Of a stretch of 64,000 nt of DNA, positions 1 through 9,080 are shown in pieces (the first letter of the stretch is position 1; each line of letters begins with the position of its first letter). The stretch is from JADCRZ01 sp037718865 (lineage in GTDB: Bacteria; Bacteroidota; Bacteroidia; Chitinophagales; Chitinophagaceae). The DNA lies in assembly GCA_037718865.1 (NCBI GenBank), contig JBBJMP010000001.1, positions 248,001 to 312,000 of the forward strand, written 5' to 3'. A program made the translations under genes and the position numbers. Under the pieces are notes generated by a model. That model worked only from the letters and a program-made list of their open reading frames with translations. It was not told the DNA's origin and ran no database searches.

Positions 1-912
1 TGTTTTACTGCCAGCACCGGCTCCGCCAAGAGGGTATTCAAAATGAAGTGATATCGGACCGGCAATTTTATACTTTCTGATCAATTCAAAATACAATTTA
101 AAATCGACCATGCCTTCGCCCAATGGAACATTTTCTATCTGCCATTTACCTTCTTTTTTTACCCAGTGAAAGTCTTTTATGTCTATTGTTCTGATATGTG
201 ATTGCAGCAATTTTAATCCGATGGGCCATGCATTTGCACCTTCTACCGTAGCATGCCTGATATCGTACTGACAGCCGAGCCATCGCGGATCTGAATGCTT
301 AAGTACCATCCAGAGATCCCAGAGTGAGGCACCTAAATTAGTGCCCGAGTGATTTTGGTAAGCCCCGTGAATGTTGTACTTTTTATTGAGAACGGCTAGC
401 TGATCAAGCGTTGTTTTAAACTTTTCCAGGTTTTTATCGATGCTCATATTGTCCTGGTAAGCAAACCATCCGGTACGGTAGTAACCAATTCCAAGTTTAC
501 CGGCTGTCCGCAGTATTGCTTCGGTATGCGGATGCCCCGGATCATTAATGGCAGTGGTAAGCATATACACGTCAAGACCCGCTTTGCGCACGGCATCCAC
601 TGCTCTTGGCAGATCTTCGGCGACTTTTTCGGGTAATACATGTCCTTCGGGCCGTACGGTCAGATCGATCCCGTCAAAGCCGATCGCGGCAGCAATTTTT
701 GCCATTTCGGGGTAATCCGCCCAGTGCAGGTGTTTCGAAAATACGCAAATCTTACCTTGAGCATTATCGTTAGCCTGTCCCGGGAGTATCCGGTTATTAT
801 TGACTGCATCCTGCCTGCCTTTTTCAACCCATTGGGGCAATCCGGGATAGATGGCAGAAGCGGCAAGCATTGATTTTATCAGAAATTCTTTTCTTGTTGG
901 TCCGGCACTCAT
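1..912 (-). CDS. Exported TIM-barrel sugar isomerase/epimerase, 3' end cut by window edge
   Basis: The frame is open from the ATG at 912 to the left edge (304 codons, no stop), so the C-terminus is missing. The family is the xylose-isomerase-like TIM barrel (AP_endonuc_2), which isomerises or epimerises sugars. Supporting motifs are GFDGIDLTVRPEGHV near residue 78, YQNHSG near 200, QYDIRHA near 228, the metal-site-like IDIKDFHW near 255 and LHFEYPLGG at the end. The N-terminus (TRKEFLIKSMLAASA) looks like a Tat-type or Sec export signal, but the twin arginine is RK, so the export route is uncertain. It is the last visible gene of the sugar operon, downstream of the MFS gene. The substrate is unknown. 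Confidence 0.85.
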   Translation of the reverse strand, partial: MSAGPTRKEFLIKSMLAASAIYPGLPQWVEKGRQDAVNNNRILPGQANDNAQGKICVFSKHLHWADYPEMAKIAAAIGFDGIDLTVRPEGHVLPEKVAEDLPRAVDAVRKAGLDVYMLTTAINDPGHPHTEAILRTAGKLGIGYYRTGWFAYQDNMSIDKNLEKFKTTLDQLAVLNKKYNIHGAYQNHSGTNLGASLWDLWMVLKHSDPRWLGCQYDIRHATVEGANAWPIGLKLLQSHIRTIDIKDFHWVKKEGKWQIENVPLGEGMVDFKLYFELIRKYKIAGPISLHFEYPLGGAGAGSKT

Positions 913-968
913 GTCTTAAATGTTTTTGGGTTATTCATAATGTGCGGCTGGCAGCAAGTGCCGGCTGG

Positions 969-2216
969 TCATTCCGTTTCTACATAATTGAGATCTTTAA
1001 GAAAAGTTTCATCTAAAAAGGTAAGGGCAATCAAAGCCAGTGCAAATGTAAATACCCCTATAGCAACCGCCCCGTAGATGATACCAAAATGATACTTCGC
1101 TTGTACAAACAGCGCCGATAACGGGATAACGGCTCCCCTTACAAAATTCGGTACACTGGTAGCTACTGTTGCACGCAGGTTGGTACCAAAAAGTTCAGCT
1201 GCTATGGTCACAAACAGGGCCCAGTAGCCGTTAGCGAATCCCAGACAGGCGCAGACGGCATAAAAGGCAGCTATCTTTTCCGTTGGATAAAGGAGGTAGA
1301 CCAATACAAACAGGAATGAAACGAGGATGAAAACCAGAATGATTTTTTTCCTGCTTTTAAAATACTGGCTTAGTAATCCGCTAAAAATATCACCAATCAC
1401 CTGCCCTGAAAAGGCAAACATGACTGCCTTGCCTGCTTCCACTGGTTCAGACAAACCCATTGCCTTACCAAATTCAGGGGAGAAAGTGATCAGTATTCCT
1501 ACCACGAACCAGATGGGCAGGCCGATAAGTATACATTTCAGGTATTTTAAAAATCGGGCCCGGTTATTAAAAAGCATGAAAATATTACCCCGGCTTATTT
1601 GTATCTTTTTTGCCTGTTCAAAAATGCCCGATTCAAAAACCCTTACCCGCAGGATGAGCAACAACAAACCTAAACCTCCGCCGACTATATAAGACAATCT
1701 CCATTCAAAAAGGTCGGCTACGAAGTAGGCAAGAATAGCCCCCATTACTCCCATAGTGGCGACAAGGGTAGTTCCGTAACCCCTTATCTGTTTAGGAAGT
1801 ATTTCTGCCACCAGGGTAATGCCAGCACCCAGTTCACCAGCCAGGCCAACTCCGGCGACAAAACGCAGGACGGCGTATTGTCCGAATGACGTAACAAATC
1901 CATTTGCGATGTTTGCCAGCGAATAAATTATGATTGATCCAAAGAGCACGGACAGCCTTCCTTTTTTATCTCCCAGGATACCCCATAATACACCGCCTAT
2001 GAGTAACCCGGCCATCTGCATATTCAACAGGATGATTCCATCATTCAGCAATTGGTCACCGCTTGCTCCCAAAGATTTCAGACTTGGCACCCGTACCACT
2101 GTAAATAAGAACAGGTCGTACATATCAACCAGGTAACCGAGTGCTGCCACCACTACCGGAACTTGTAAAAGTTGCTTTAGGATATTGACTTTCCCCGTGA
2201 CTGGTGTTATTGTCAT
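969..2216 (-). CDS. MFS family sugar/acid transporter
   Basis: This is a 415-residue protein with about twelve hydrophobic segments. A motif-A-like loop, GDKKGRLSVL, lies near residue 83 between the second and third segments, which is the hallmark of the major facilitator superfamily. It is probably an inner-membrane proton-linked uptake carrier. It sits between the SDR gene and the exported isomerase of the same strand, so the likely cargo is the sugar or uronic acid handled by this operon; that is inference from context. The gap to the upstream SDR gene is filled by a 7-mer array. The ATG at 2216 is the first start in the frame. Confidence 0.85.
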   Translation of the reverse strand: MTITPVTGKVNILKQLLQVPVVVAALGYLVDMYDLFLFTVVRVPSLKSLGASGDQLLNDGIILLNMQMAGLLIGGVLWGILGDKKGRLSVLFGSIIIYSLANIANGFVTSFGQYAVLRFVAGVGLAGELGAGITLVAEILPKQIRGYGTTLVATMGVMGAILAYFVADLFEWRLSYIVGGGLGLLLLILRVRVFESGIFEQAKKIQISRGNIFMLFNNRARFLKYLKCILIGLPIWFVVGILITFSPEFGKAMGLSEPVEAGKAVMFAFSGQVIGDIFSGLLSQYFKSRKKIILVFILVSFLFVLVYLLYPTEKIAAFYAVCACLGFANGYWALFVTIAAELFGTNLRATVATSVPNFVRGAVIPLSALFVQAKYHFGIIYGAVAIGVFTFALALIALTFLDETFLKDLNYVETE

Positions 2217-2253
2217 ATAACGACTTTTAGTAATTGGTTGTTCAAGTAATGGA

Positions 2254-2295
2254 TCTCACATTTTACATCTTACATCTTACATCTCACATCTCACA
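2254..2295. repeat. Six tandem 7-mers over the SDR stop codon
   Basis: Six contiguous heptamers read TCTCACA, TTTTACA, TCTTACA, TCTTACA, TCTCACA, TCTCACA on the plus strand. The last unit contains the stop codon of the SDR gene (2291-2293). On the minus strand, the coding direction, each unit reads TGTRAGA and each junction gives ATG followed directly by TGA or TAA. With a period of seven, stop codons fall in all three frames. It belongs to the same word family as arrays at 4261, 47541 and 50622. Confidence 0.9.
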
Positions 2296-3061
2296 ACCGC
2301 GAAAGCGTCAGCCCTCCATCTACCATGATTACCTGACCCGTTGAATACGGAAAATGTCCCAGGGCTAAAGCTGATACGGCTTTACCTACGTCTGCTGCTT
2401 CACCCCATCGCTGTTGAACACATAGGCCCCCCGCAATCAGTGCATCATATTTCTCTGTTACTCCAGCCGTCATGTTAGTCCGGATCACGCCTGGCCTGAC
2501 TTCATATACCGGGATGTTAAACTCGCCCAGGCGCACGGCAAAAAGCTGTGTTGCCATGCTGAGCCCTGCTTTTGCAACGCAATATTCGCCCCTGTTTACT
2601 GAAGCAACCGTTGCTGAAATGGATGAAATGTTAATGATACAAGCAGCAAAATCAATGCTGTTCCGACGCTGTTCAATCATCCAGTTAGCCACGGCCTGGG
2701 TAAGGAAATAGGGGCCCTGAAGGTTGGTGGTGATCAGGCGGATGAAACTTTCTTCAGATGCTTCCAGGATATCTTTTCTTTCCTTTGGCGCAACGCCGGC
2801 ATTATTAACCAGCACGTTCAAACGCCCGTAATGGGTTCTTACCTGGTTGAGTATACGAGACCTTGCTTCAGCTGAACCTATATCACCCTGACAATAAATT
2901 ACACCACCTCCTTCGGCTTTCAAGGTATTGACTGCGGTTTGCACTTCCGGTTCCGGACGCACCCCGTTGATAGCCAGGTCAAAGCCCTGACGGGCCATTT
3001 CTACGGCAATACCAAAGCCGATGCCCCGGCTGCCACCGGTTATCAAGGCACATCTGTTCAT
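2291..3061 (-). CDS. SDR family oxidoreductase (3-ketoacyl-reductase/KduD-like)
   Basis: A 256-residue classical short-chain dehydrogenase. The NAD(P) loop TGGSRGIGFGIA is near residue 8, NNAGV near 87, the catalytic serine in NISSISAT near 146, YCVAK near 160, and the family ending TGQVIMVDGG near 245. It should oxidise or reduce a hydroxyl of a sugar or sugar acid. Beside a GH88 enzyme, a role like KduD on 2-keto-3-deoxy products of unsaturated uronate is plausible but inferred. Its ATG overlaps the Gfo/Idh stop by 4 bp (3058-3061), so the two are probably translationally coupled. Confidence 0.88.
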   Translation of the reverse strand: MNRCALITGGSRGIGFGIAVEMARQGFDLAINGVRPEPEVQTAVNTLKAEGGGVIYCQGDIGSAEARSRILNQVRTHYGRLNVLVNNAGVAPKERKDILEASEESFIRLITTNLQGPYFLTQAVANWMIEQRRNSIDFAACIINISSISATVASVNRGEYCVAKAGLSMATQLFAVRLGEFNIPVYEVRPGVIRTNMTAGVTEKYDALIAGGLCVQQRWGEAADVGKAVSALALGHFPYSTGQVIMVDGGLTLSRL

Positions 3062-4215
3062 GACGTTGTTGTTAAATCAGGAATATCAACCCAGCACCTT
3101 TTCTCCCAACTTTCAATGCCCTTTTCGGCCAGTTGTACGCCTTTGGCCCCTTCCAGCAGGTTCCAGGGGAAAGGTTCGTCTTTAACCACGTGTTTCAGAA
3201 AAAGCTCCCATTGCACTTTAAAGGCGTTATCATAGATTTCCTGTTCAGGCACCTTCGACCAGCCTTCAAAAAAAGGAATGGATTGTGCTATATCGGGATT
3301 CCAGACCGGCTTTGGTGTATTGCCATAGTGCTGGGTATAACATTCCCGTAATCCTGCAACGGCCGACCCCCGGGTGCCATCAACCTGTAGCGTAAGTAAA
3401 TCATCACGCCTGACACGTACCGTCCAGGAGGAATTAAACTGGGCCACGATGCCTCCCTCCAACTCAAAGCTGGCATAGGCCGCGTCATCGGCCGTACATG
3501 CGTAGGGATTACCCTGTTCATCGATACGTTCAGGTATATGCGTAGCACCAAGGCAGGAAACTGACCTGACCTTACCGAATAAATTGTCTAAGACATAACG
3601 CCAATGGCAGAGCATGTCAACAATGATCCCCCCGTCGTCCTCTTTACGGTAATTCCAGGAAGGCCGTTGGGCCGGTATCGAATGGCCTTCAAAAACCCAG
3701 TACCCGAACTCACCTCGTACGGAAAGGATCTTCCCAAAAAAGTCATTTTGTATCAGGCGTTTTAATTTCATTATGCCCGGGAGCCAAAGTTTGTCCTGCA
3801 CCACGCCGTTTTTTAAGCCCGCATCGGTGCATAGCCGGTGTAATTCGAGTGCCGTTTGGGTACTCACGGCAACCGGCTTTTCACAGTACACATGTTTTCC
3901 TGCCTTAACCGCCTTACGCACCCCTTCAGCCCTCCGGCCCGTTGTTTGTGAATCGAAATAAATCAGGTTAGCAGAGTCGGCCAGTGCCTCGTCAACGTTG
4001 GTGGTCATGCGCTGAACGCCGGACAAGGTGCAAAGTTTTTCCAGTTTGTGCAGATCACGTCCTACCAAAACCGGATCAGGCATGATGATTTCACCTGAGG
4101 CCAGTTTTACACCACCGTGTTTGATAATTTCAGCCAACGACCTTAACAGGTGCTGGTTGGTTCCCATCCTGCCGGTCACGCCATTCATGATGATACCGAC
4201 TTTATGTTCTTTCAT
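3058..4215 (-). CDS. Gfo/Idh/MocA family oxidoreductase
   Basis: Starting at the ATG at 4215 gives 385 residues beginning MKEHKVGIIMNGVTGRMG, which places the Rossmann loop at the N-terminus as the family expects; the 17 codons upstream look non-coding. EKPVAVS near residue 115 is the conserved Gfo/Idh motif that binds NAD(P) and the substrate. The C-terminal half is the alpha/beta substrate domain. Family members oxidise a sugar hydroxyl, often to a 3-keto sugar. It overlaps the SDR gene by 4 bp and follows the TIM-barrel isomerase, a grouping common in Bacteroidota sugar operons. The exact substrate cannot be read from the sequence. Confidence 0.88.
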   Translation of the reverse strand: MKEHKVGIIMNGVTGRMGTNQHLLRSLAEIIKHGGVKLASGEIIMPDPVLVGRDLHKLEKLCTLSGVQRMTTNVDEALADSANLIYFDSQTTGRRAEGVRKAVKAGKHVYCEKPVAVSTQTALELHRLCTDAGLKNGVVQDKLWLPGIMKLKRLIQNDFFGKILSVRGEFGYWVFEGHSIPAQRPSWNYRKEDDGGIIVDMLCHWRYVLDNLFGKVRSVSCLGATHIPERIDEQGNPYACTADDAAYASFELEGGIVAQFNSSWTVRVRRDDLLTLQVDGTRGSAVAGLRECYTQHYGNTPKPVWNPDIAQSIPFFEGWSKVPEQEIYDNAFKVQWELFLKHVVKDEPFPWNLLEGAKGVQLAEKGIESWEKRCWVDIPDLTTTS

Positions 4216-4260
4216 AACGTTATTTGAGGGTTGAACTTTTAGACATTTTACAACCGTAAC

Positions 4261-4298
4261 TCTCACATCTCACATTTGCACATCTGCACATTTGCACA
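4261..4298. repeat. Mixed 7-mer and 8-mer array ending at a stop codon
   Basis: Two TCTCACA heptamers are followed by the octamers TTTGCACA, TCTGCACA and TTTGCACA. The array ends at 4298, and the stop codon of the isomerase gene (TTA on the plus strand) begins at 4299. It fills most of the gap to the Gfo/Idh start at 4215 and would be transcribed in the operon message. Confidence 0.9.
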
Positions 4299-5126
4299 TT
4301 ATTCAAGATACGCCCGTTTAATCTTTTTCAGGAAAACGGATTGATCTTCCGACCAGTATTTTTTTGAAAATATCTCTACTTCGTTAAAGCCGTCAAAGCC
4401 CGTATGCTCCACCCAAGCCCTGATCTGTTGTATGTTGATACAGCCTTCCCCCATCAGTCCGCGGTCGAGCAGTAAGTCTTCCGTAGGCGTTTTCCAATCG
4501 CAGATATGGAAAGCGAGCAGGTTTTCATGCCGACCACATCGTGCGATTTCATTTTCCAGGTCAGGGTCCCACCAGAGATGGTACACATCAACAGCCACAC
4601 CTACCCAGGGAGAGTTAAGCTCTTCTGCCATATTATTTGCCTGGCCGATTGTAGTAACTGCGGAGCGGCTGTCAGCATACATCGGGTGCAGGGGCTCAAT
4701 GGCCAGTTTCACCCCGTTAGCCTCTGCATGGGGAAGAACGGCTGCGATACCGTCACTTATTTGTTTACGCGATTCGGTAAGGGGCTGACCCGGTACAGCA
4801 CCGCAAACCAGTACAATCAGGGGTGCTCCCAGGGCTGCAGCTTCGTCAACAGCTTTCCGGTTATCGTCAATAGCTAATTGCCTTTCCCGTGCGCCGGGGT
4901 GCGTGAAGAACCCGCCGCGGCACAGGGAGACTATGGTTAATTGGTGGTCGCGCAGCATCTGGCCGGTTTTTTTTATATCCCTGCCTTCCAAAGTATCTCG
5001 CCAAACGGTAATTCCGTGTATGCCTTCCCGTGAATATTCAAGCGCTGCTTTTTCTATGTCCCAGGGTTTCGTGGTAATCGTATGCACGCACAACCGCGAA
5101 AGATCATCCGGTTTTTTTTTATTCAT
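4299..5126 (-). CDS. Cytoplasmic TIM-barrel sugar isomerase/epimerase
   Basis: A 275-residue protein of the AP_endonuc_2 / xylose-isomerase-like family with no signal peptide. Metal-site motifs are AIEPLHPMYAD near residue 140, AVDVYHLWWDP near 176, FHICDWK near 210 and NEVEIFS near 245. It probably interconverts a keto sugar or sugar acid made by the neighbouring oxidoreductase. Its ATG at 5126 directly follows the TAG of the GH88 gene with no spacer, which implies translational coupling. It differs from the exported relative at 1-912, so the operon carries one periplasmic and one cytoplasmic member. Confidence 0.87.
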   Translation of the reverse strand: MNKKKPDDLSRLCVHTITTKPWDIEKAALEYSREGIHGITVWRDTLEGRDIKKTGQMLRDHQLTIVSLCRGGFFTHPGARERQLAIDDNRKAVDEAAALGAPLIVLVCGAVPGQPLTESRKQISDGIAAVLPHAEANGVKLAIEPLHPMYADSRSAVTTIGQANNMAEELNSPWVGVAVDVYHLWWDPDLENEIARCGRHENLLAFHICDWKTPTEDLLLDRGLMGEGCINIQQIRAWVEHTGFDGFNEVEIFSKKYWSEDQSVFLKKIKRAYLE

Positions 5127-6503
5127 CTAGATTGCATTGTAAAATGTATAATAGGTTTCCCTGTTAATGGCCCTTTGCAGGTACAACGCGACCTCCCGTG
5201 CATGGTAGTCGCCCCACATGCTGGATTCGCCGTTGGGTATACTGCTTCCCTTGGACGTATAATCCCAACCGTTAGGCCGGTGATAGATTGAATGCAGGAT
5301 GAGCCCCTGGTGGCTGTCATCCGTGCTCAGGTATGGTTCCTGGAACAATGAATTAACTATGGTCAGGCCTGCCTGCCAATAGCGTATCCCTGATTCGGCA
5401 TCTTTGCCCATCAGGTAATGGCCTAACCTGAGCAAACCCTGCGAACCGATGGCCGCCGCTGAACTGTCTACCGGTTCAAAAGGGTTATACGGATCAGCCG
5501 GTCGGTTGCGCCAATCCCCCAGCTTGTGCAGGTTGGGGGCCCCTGTGTCCCAATAGGGAATACCGTCAGCGGGGGTATTCTCAATATAAAAATCGCAGCT
5601 TGCACTTGCTGCCTTCAGCATATACGCCTCAATATGGTTGCGTCCGCCGTAGGGTTCCAATTCATCATCGTTTCGTGTAGCCAGCCATTCCAGTTCTTCG
5701 GCAAAACCACACATGGCCCAGGCAAGCCCGCGGGTCCAGGTGGTGAAGCCAGAAAAACCCTGTTGTGAATTCGGGCAGCGGAAATGGCCATCTTTTACAT
5801 TGAAGATACTTTCGTGCGCGGTGCGCCCCCACACATCGTAACTATCCCGCCCCTCACCGTAATAGACAGAAAAGTCCGCGGTCGCTTTAATGTGTTGCAG
5901 GGCGCGTTCAAGCAGGTTGATCGGGGTATCACCTTCCCCCTGAAAAACATGTCCGAGGCTGTAACTTAAAACCAGTGCGCGGCAGGAGCGGATGGTGTCG
6001 ACAAAAAGTGAGTGGGCACCGTTGAAAGAATGAATAAAACCGCCATTCCTGATCTGCGTCCAGCGTGCTGCCTGTACGGCCCCGGAAATTTTCAGAGCCA
6101 GTTCATAGGTTTTCTTTTCCCACTCATTAAACGGCGTTTTTCCTTCCTTCATCAGCCTGAGCAGATTACCATAAGTACTCACGTTGTTAAACCCGTGATC
6201 ATGAACCCCGGTATGGCTAATATGTGGAGCCATCAGCTCCATTGTCTTGTCTCGGCCAATATCAAAGAAGTTGGTTTCCCCGGTGGCATCATATTGCAGA
6301 ATAGATGAACCAAACTGAAAGCCCTGGGTCCACTCCGTCCAGCCGCGGGTGGTATAATTTCCCTCAACCGTGAAAACCGGTGAACCTTTGGACCCATCAT
6401 ACTTCTTTTCTATCTGCGTTATTTTTTTTGCGGAAAGCTCCCAAAAACGATTAATCTTTTCAGAAACCGCAGCGGCTTGCGGAGAAGCACTTATCATGTT
6501 CAT
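5127..6503 (-). CDS. Glycoside hydrolase family 88 (unsaturated uronyl hydrolase-like)
   Basis: A 458-residue alpha6/alpha6-barrel protein. GH88-like signatures include HDHGFNNVSTYG near residue 100, DSYDVWGRTAHESI near 223, TWTRGLAWAMCGF near 255, EPVDSSAAA near 342 and GESSMWGDYHAREVAL near 428. Known members hydrate the double bond of unsaturated uronates left by polysaccharide lyases and release an uronate that rearranges to a keto acid. It has no clear signal peptide, so it is probably cytoplasmic. It is the first gene of the operon, divergent from gyrB. GH105 is a possible alternative, but the C-terminal motif fits GH88 better. Confidence 0.85.
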   Translation of the reverse strand: MNMISASPQAAAVSEKINRFWELSAKKITQIEKKYDGSKGSPVFTVEGNYTTRGWTEWTQGFQFGSSILQYDATGETNFFDIGRDKTMELMAPHISHTGVHDHGFNNVSTYGNLLRLMKEGKTPFNEWEKKTYELALKISGAVQAARWTQIRNGGFIHSFNGAHSLFVDTIRSCRALVLSYSLGHVFQGEGDTPINLLERALQHIKATADFSVYYGEGRDSYDVWGRTAHESIFNVKDGHFRCPNSQQGFSGFTTWTRGLAWAMCGFAEELEWLATRNDDELEPYGGRNHIEAYMLKAASASCDFYIENTPADGIPYWDTGAPNLHKLGDWRNRPADPYNPFEPVDSSAAAIGSQGLLRLGHYLMGKDAESGIRYWQAGLTIVNSLFQEPYLSTDDSHQGLILHSIYHRPNGWDYTSKGSSIPNGESSMWGDYHAREVALYLQRAINRETYYTFYNAI

Positions 6504-6681
6504 AACAGGAAAACATTAGTTGGAATAAATAATCTAAAATAGGAATAATTTTTTCACTACCTGTTTATCATAAAATGATTACTTAATGACGGAAATTCCT
6601 GCTTCGAAAATGTAACTAAATATATTTTGTTTTTTGAGTGCCGAAGTTCTTCGAAAAGGGTATAATCTGGGTATAACTCCC

Positions 6682-6712
6682 TTGGCTAAAAGCCTGAATT
6701 GTAGTACATTTG
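6682..6712 (+). promoter_or_regulatory. Promoter of gyrB
   Basis: TTG at 6682-6684, a 20-nt spacer, then TACATTTG at 6705-6712 match the Bacteroidota housekeeping promoter TTG-N20-TAnnTTTG. Transcription should begin near 6718, about 40 nt before the gyrB ATG. Confidence 0.75.
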
Positions 6713-6757
6713 CAGAATTTAAGGATTAATTGTAAACATTGAAGATTTGTTAAAAAA

Positions 6758-8737
6758 ATGAGCACAACCACCCAGGAAGTTTTAGTACCGGCCGTTAATG
6801 GATATGGGGCAGATAGTATCCAGGTTTTAGAAGGCCTTGAAGCAGTTCGGAAACGTCCCGCCATGTACATCGGCGATGTGGGTGTTAAGGGACTGCACCA
6901 CCTGGTATACGAGGTCATTGATAATTCGATTGACGAAGCCCTGGCAGGGTATTGCTCCAATATAACCGTTAATATACATGCTGATAATTCGGTTAGCGTG
7001 CAGGACGACGGGCGTGGCATACCTACCGGGATGCACCAGAAAGAACAGCGTTCGGCCCTTGAGGTAGTTATGACCGTTTTACATGCAGGCGGTAAATTTG
7101 ATAAGAATACCTATAAGGTTTCGGGCGGATTGCATGGCGTAGGTGTAAGCTGTGTGAACGCATTAAGCTCTAAATTACAGGTGACGGTACAGCGGGAAGG
7201 GAAAATATTTGAGCAGGAATACCGCATAGGTGTTCCCCAGTACCCGGTCAGGGAAATTGGGATAAGTGACAAAACCGGAACACATGTCCATTTCTGGCCC
7301 GACTACTCCATTTTTATTGTCAGTGAATATAGCCGGGATATTTTAGAGGGTCGGATACGTGAACTGGCCTACCTGAACCGCCGCATCAGCATCGTGCTTA
7401 ATGATAAACGGGAACAGGATGAAAATGAAAATAGTTATTCCAAGTTATTTTACAGTGAAGGTGGTATCGTTGAGTTTGTAGAAATGCTGGATAAAAACGG
7501 CAAGCGTAATCCCCTTATTCCAAATACGCTGTTCGTTGAAGGACATGATGAAGCCAGTAATGTAGCTGTAGAGGTTGCATTGACGTACAATGACGATTTT
7601 AAGGAACACATATTTTCTTATGTAAATAATATCAATACCATTGAAGGCGGCACCCATGTTACCGGCTTCAGAAGGGCGCTGACTAGAGTCTTTAAGAATT
7701 ATGGCGAGAAGCAAGGGCTGTTTGAAAAGGCCAAGGTGGAGATTGAGGGTGATGATTTCCGTGAGGGCCTCAGTGCCATCATCTCGGTTAAGGTTCCAGA
7801 GCCCCAGTTTGAAGGCCAGACCAAAACAAAACTGGGAAACAACGAAGTAAGTGGCGTAGTGGAAACTACCGTTGCCCGGGCTTTGGAAGCATACCTGGAA
7901 GAAAATCCAAGGGAATCTAAAAATATTATTTCGAAAGTAATACTTGCTGCACAGGCCCGTGTTGCGGCCAAAAAAGCCAGGGAACTGGTTCAACGTAAAA
8001 CCGTACTGAGTGGCGGAGGCTTGCCGGGGAAACTGGCTGACTGTTCGGAAAGGGATCCTGAGCGGTGCGAACTTTACCTGGTAGAGGGAGACTCTGCAGG
8101 TGGTACGGCCAAACAGGGACGTGACCGGAGTTTTCAGGCCATTCTGCCTTTAAGAGGTAAAATTCTCAATGTTGAAAAAGCACTGGAGCATAAGATCTAC
8201 GAAAACGAGGAGATCCGTAACATGTATACGGCCTTAGGGGTAACCGTTGGCACAGCCGAAGATCCTAAAGCCCTTAATATCCAGAAATTGCGTTATCATA
8301 AGCTGATCATCATGACGGATGCCGATGTAGATGGAAGTCATATCGCCACCCTGATATTGACCTTTATCTACCGTTATATGAAGGAACTGGTTCAGCAGGG
8401 ATATGTTTTTATTGCCCAGCCACCATTGTATCTCGTAAAAAAAGGCAAAGAACAATCGTACGCCTGGAACGAAGATCAACGAAAAGCTTTGGTGGAAAAA
8501 TTAGGCGGCGGCAGGGAAGACAGTGTAACCGTTCAGCGCTATAAAGGTTTGGGTGAAATGAATTCTGTCCAACTATGGGAAACGACTATGAATCCCGATA
8601 CCCGAACCCTTAAACAGGTTTCTATTGAAAGTGCAGCCGAAGCAGATCTTGTTTTTAGTATGTTAATGGGTGATGAAGTGGCTCCCCGGCGAGAGTTCAT
8701 TGAAAGCCATGCGAAATATGCCAGGCTGGATGTTTAG
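6758..8737 (+). CDS. gyrB: DNA gyrase subunit B
   Basis: A 659-residue type IIA topoisomerase B subunit, the usual length for forms without the enterobacterial insert. The GHKL ATPase part shows VYEVIDNSIDEA near residue 50, DDGRGIP near 84 and GGLHGVGVSCVN near 125. The TOPRIM part shows EGDSAGG near 443, PLRGKILNVEKA near 470 and metal-binding DADVDGSH near 520. The C-terminus has QRYKGLGEMN. It supplies ATP hydrolysis for negative supercoiling with GyrA, which is not in the window. It has its own promoter and no same-strand partner nearby. GyrB is preferred over ParE on length and motif wording. Confidence 0.95.
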   Translation: MSTTTQEVLVPAVNGYGADSIQVLEGLEAVRKRPAMYIGDVGVKGLHHLVYEVIDNSIDEALAGYCSNITVNIHADNSVSVQDDGRGIPTGMHQKEQRSALEVVMTVLHAGGKFDKNTYKVSGGLHGVGVSCVNALSSKLQVTVQREGKIFEQEYRIGVPQYPVREIGISDKTGTHVHFWPDYSIFIVSEYSRDILEGRIRELAYLNRRISIVLNDKREQDENENSYSKLFYSEGGIVEFVEMLDKNGKRNPLIPNTLFVEGHDEASNVAVEVALTYNDDFKEHIFSYVNNINTIEGGTHVTGFRRALTRVFKNYGEKQGLFEKAKVEIEGDDFREGLSAIISVKVPEPQFEGQTKTKLGNNEVSGVVETTVARALEAYLEENPRESKNIISKVILAAQARVAAKKARELVQRKTVLSGGGLPGKLADCSERDPERCELYLVEGDSAGGTAKQGRDRSFQAILPLRGKILNVEKALEHKIYENEEIRNMYTALGVTVGTAEDPKALNIQKLRYHKLIIMTDADVDGSHIATLILTFIYRYMKELVQQGYVFIAQPPLYLVKKGKEQSYAWNEDQRKALVEKLGGGREDSVTVQRYKGLGEMNSVQLWETTMNPDTRTLKQVSIESAAEADLVFSMLMGDEVAPRREFIESHAKYARLDV

Positions 8738-9080
8738 GTTATTCGGATTTCCCTCAATCATCAAATTATTCCACCTAATACTTCATGATTATACTGCGTT
8801 AAGTACCGAACTATCGTTAAAGCAGTCGAGATGCAAAAGCAGCATGGGTATGCTAACGATATGGCATAAGCGAACCTCATTGAACTAATTGGATCACCTT
8901 GAAAAATGTCCGATCTGAAAGGTTCAACTATTGTGATCCGTTAGATGTATATGAGCCCCATTTAACCTTTTTGGCCTAATAATTAATAAAATGTTTAATT
9001 TTAAGCCGGTTGCATAAATCAAAGAACATGGGCCATGTGCAAATCACTCAATAAAATTACTAATCATTAAATCTATAATC
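8738..9080. other. Intergenic region with a two-part hairpin
   Basis: This 343-bp gap after gyrB holds no convincing gene. At 8891-8939 GGATCAC and TTGAA on the left pair with TTCAA and GTGATCC on the right, giving a hairpin with an internal loop; there is no U-tract. A short ACATGG/CCATGT inverted repeat lies near 9026. No exact TAnnTTTG box for the next gene is visible. Confidence 0.4.

Noticed and set aside
2254..4298. Tandem words as a CRISPR array
   Set aside because: Units are 7-8 bp without unique spacers and no cas genes are present.
7445..7993. 182-codon minus-strand open frame
   Set aside because: Antisense to gyrB and without recognisable domains.
8670..8888. 72-codon frame at the end of gyrB
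   Set aside because: It starts within the gyrB coding region in another frame and has no protein-like motif.
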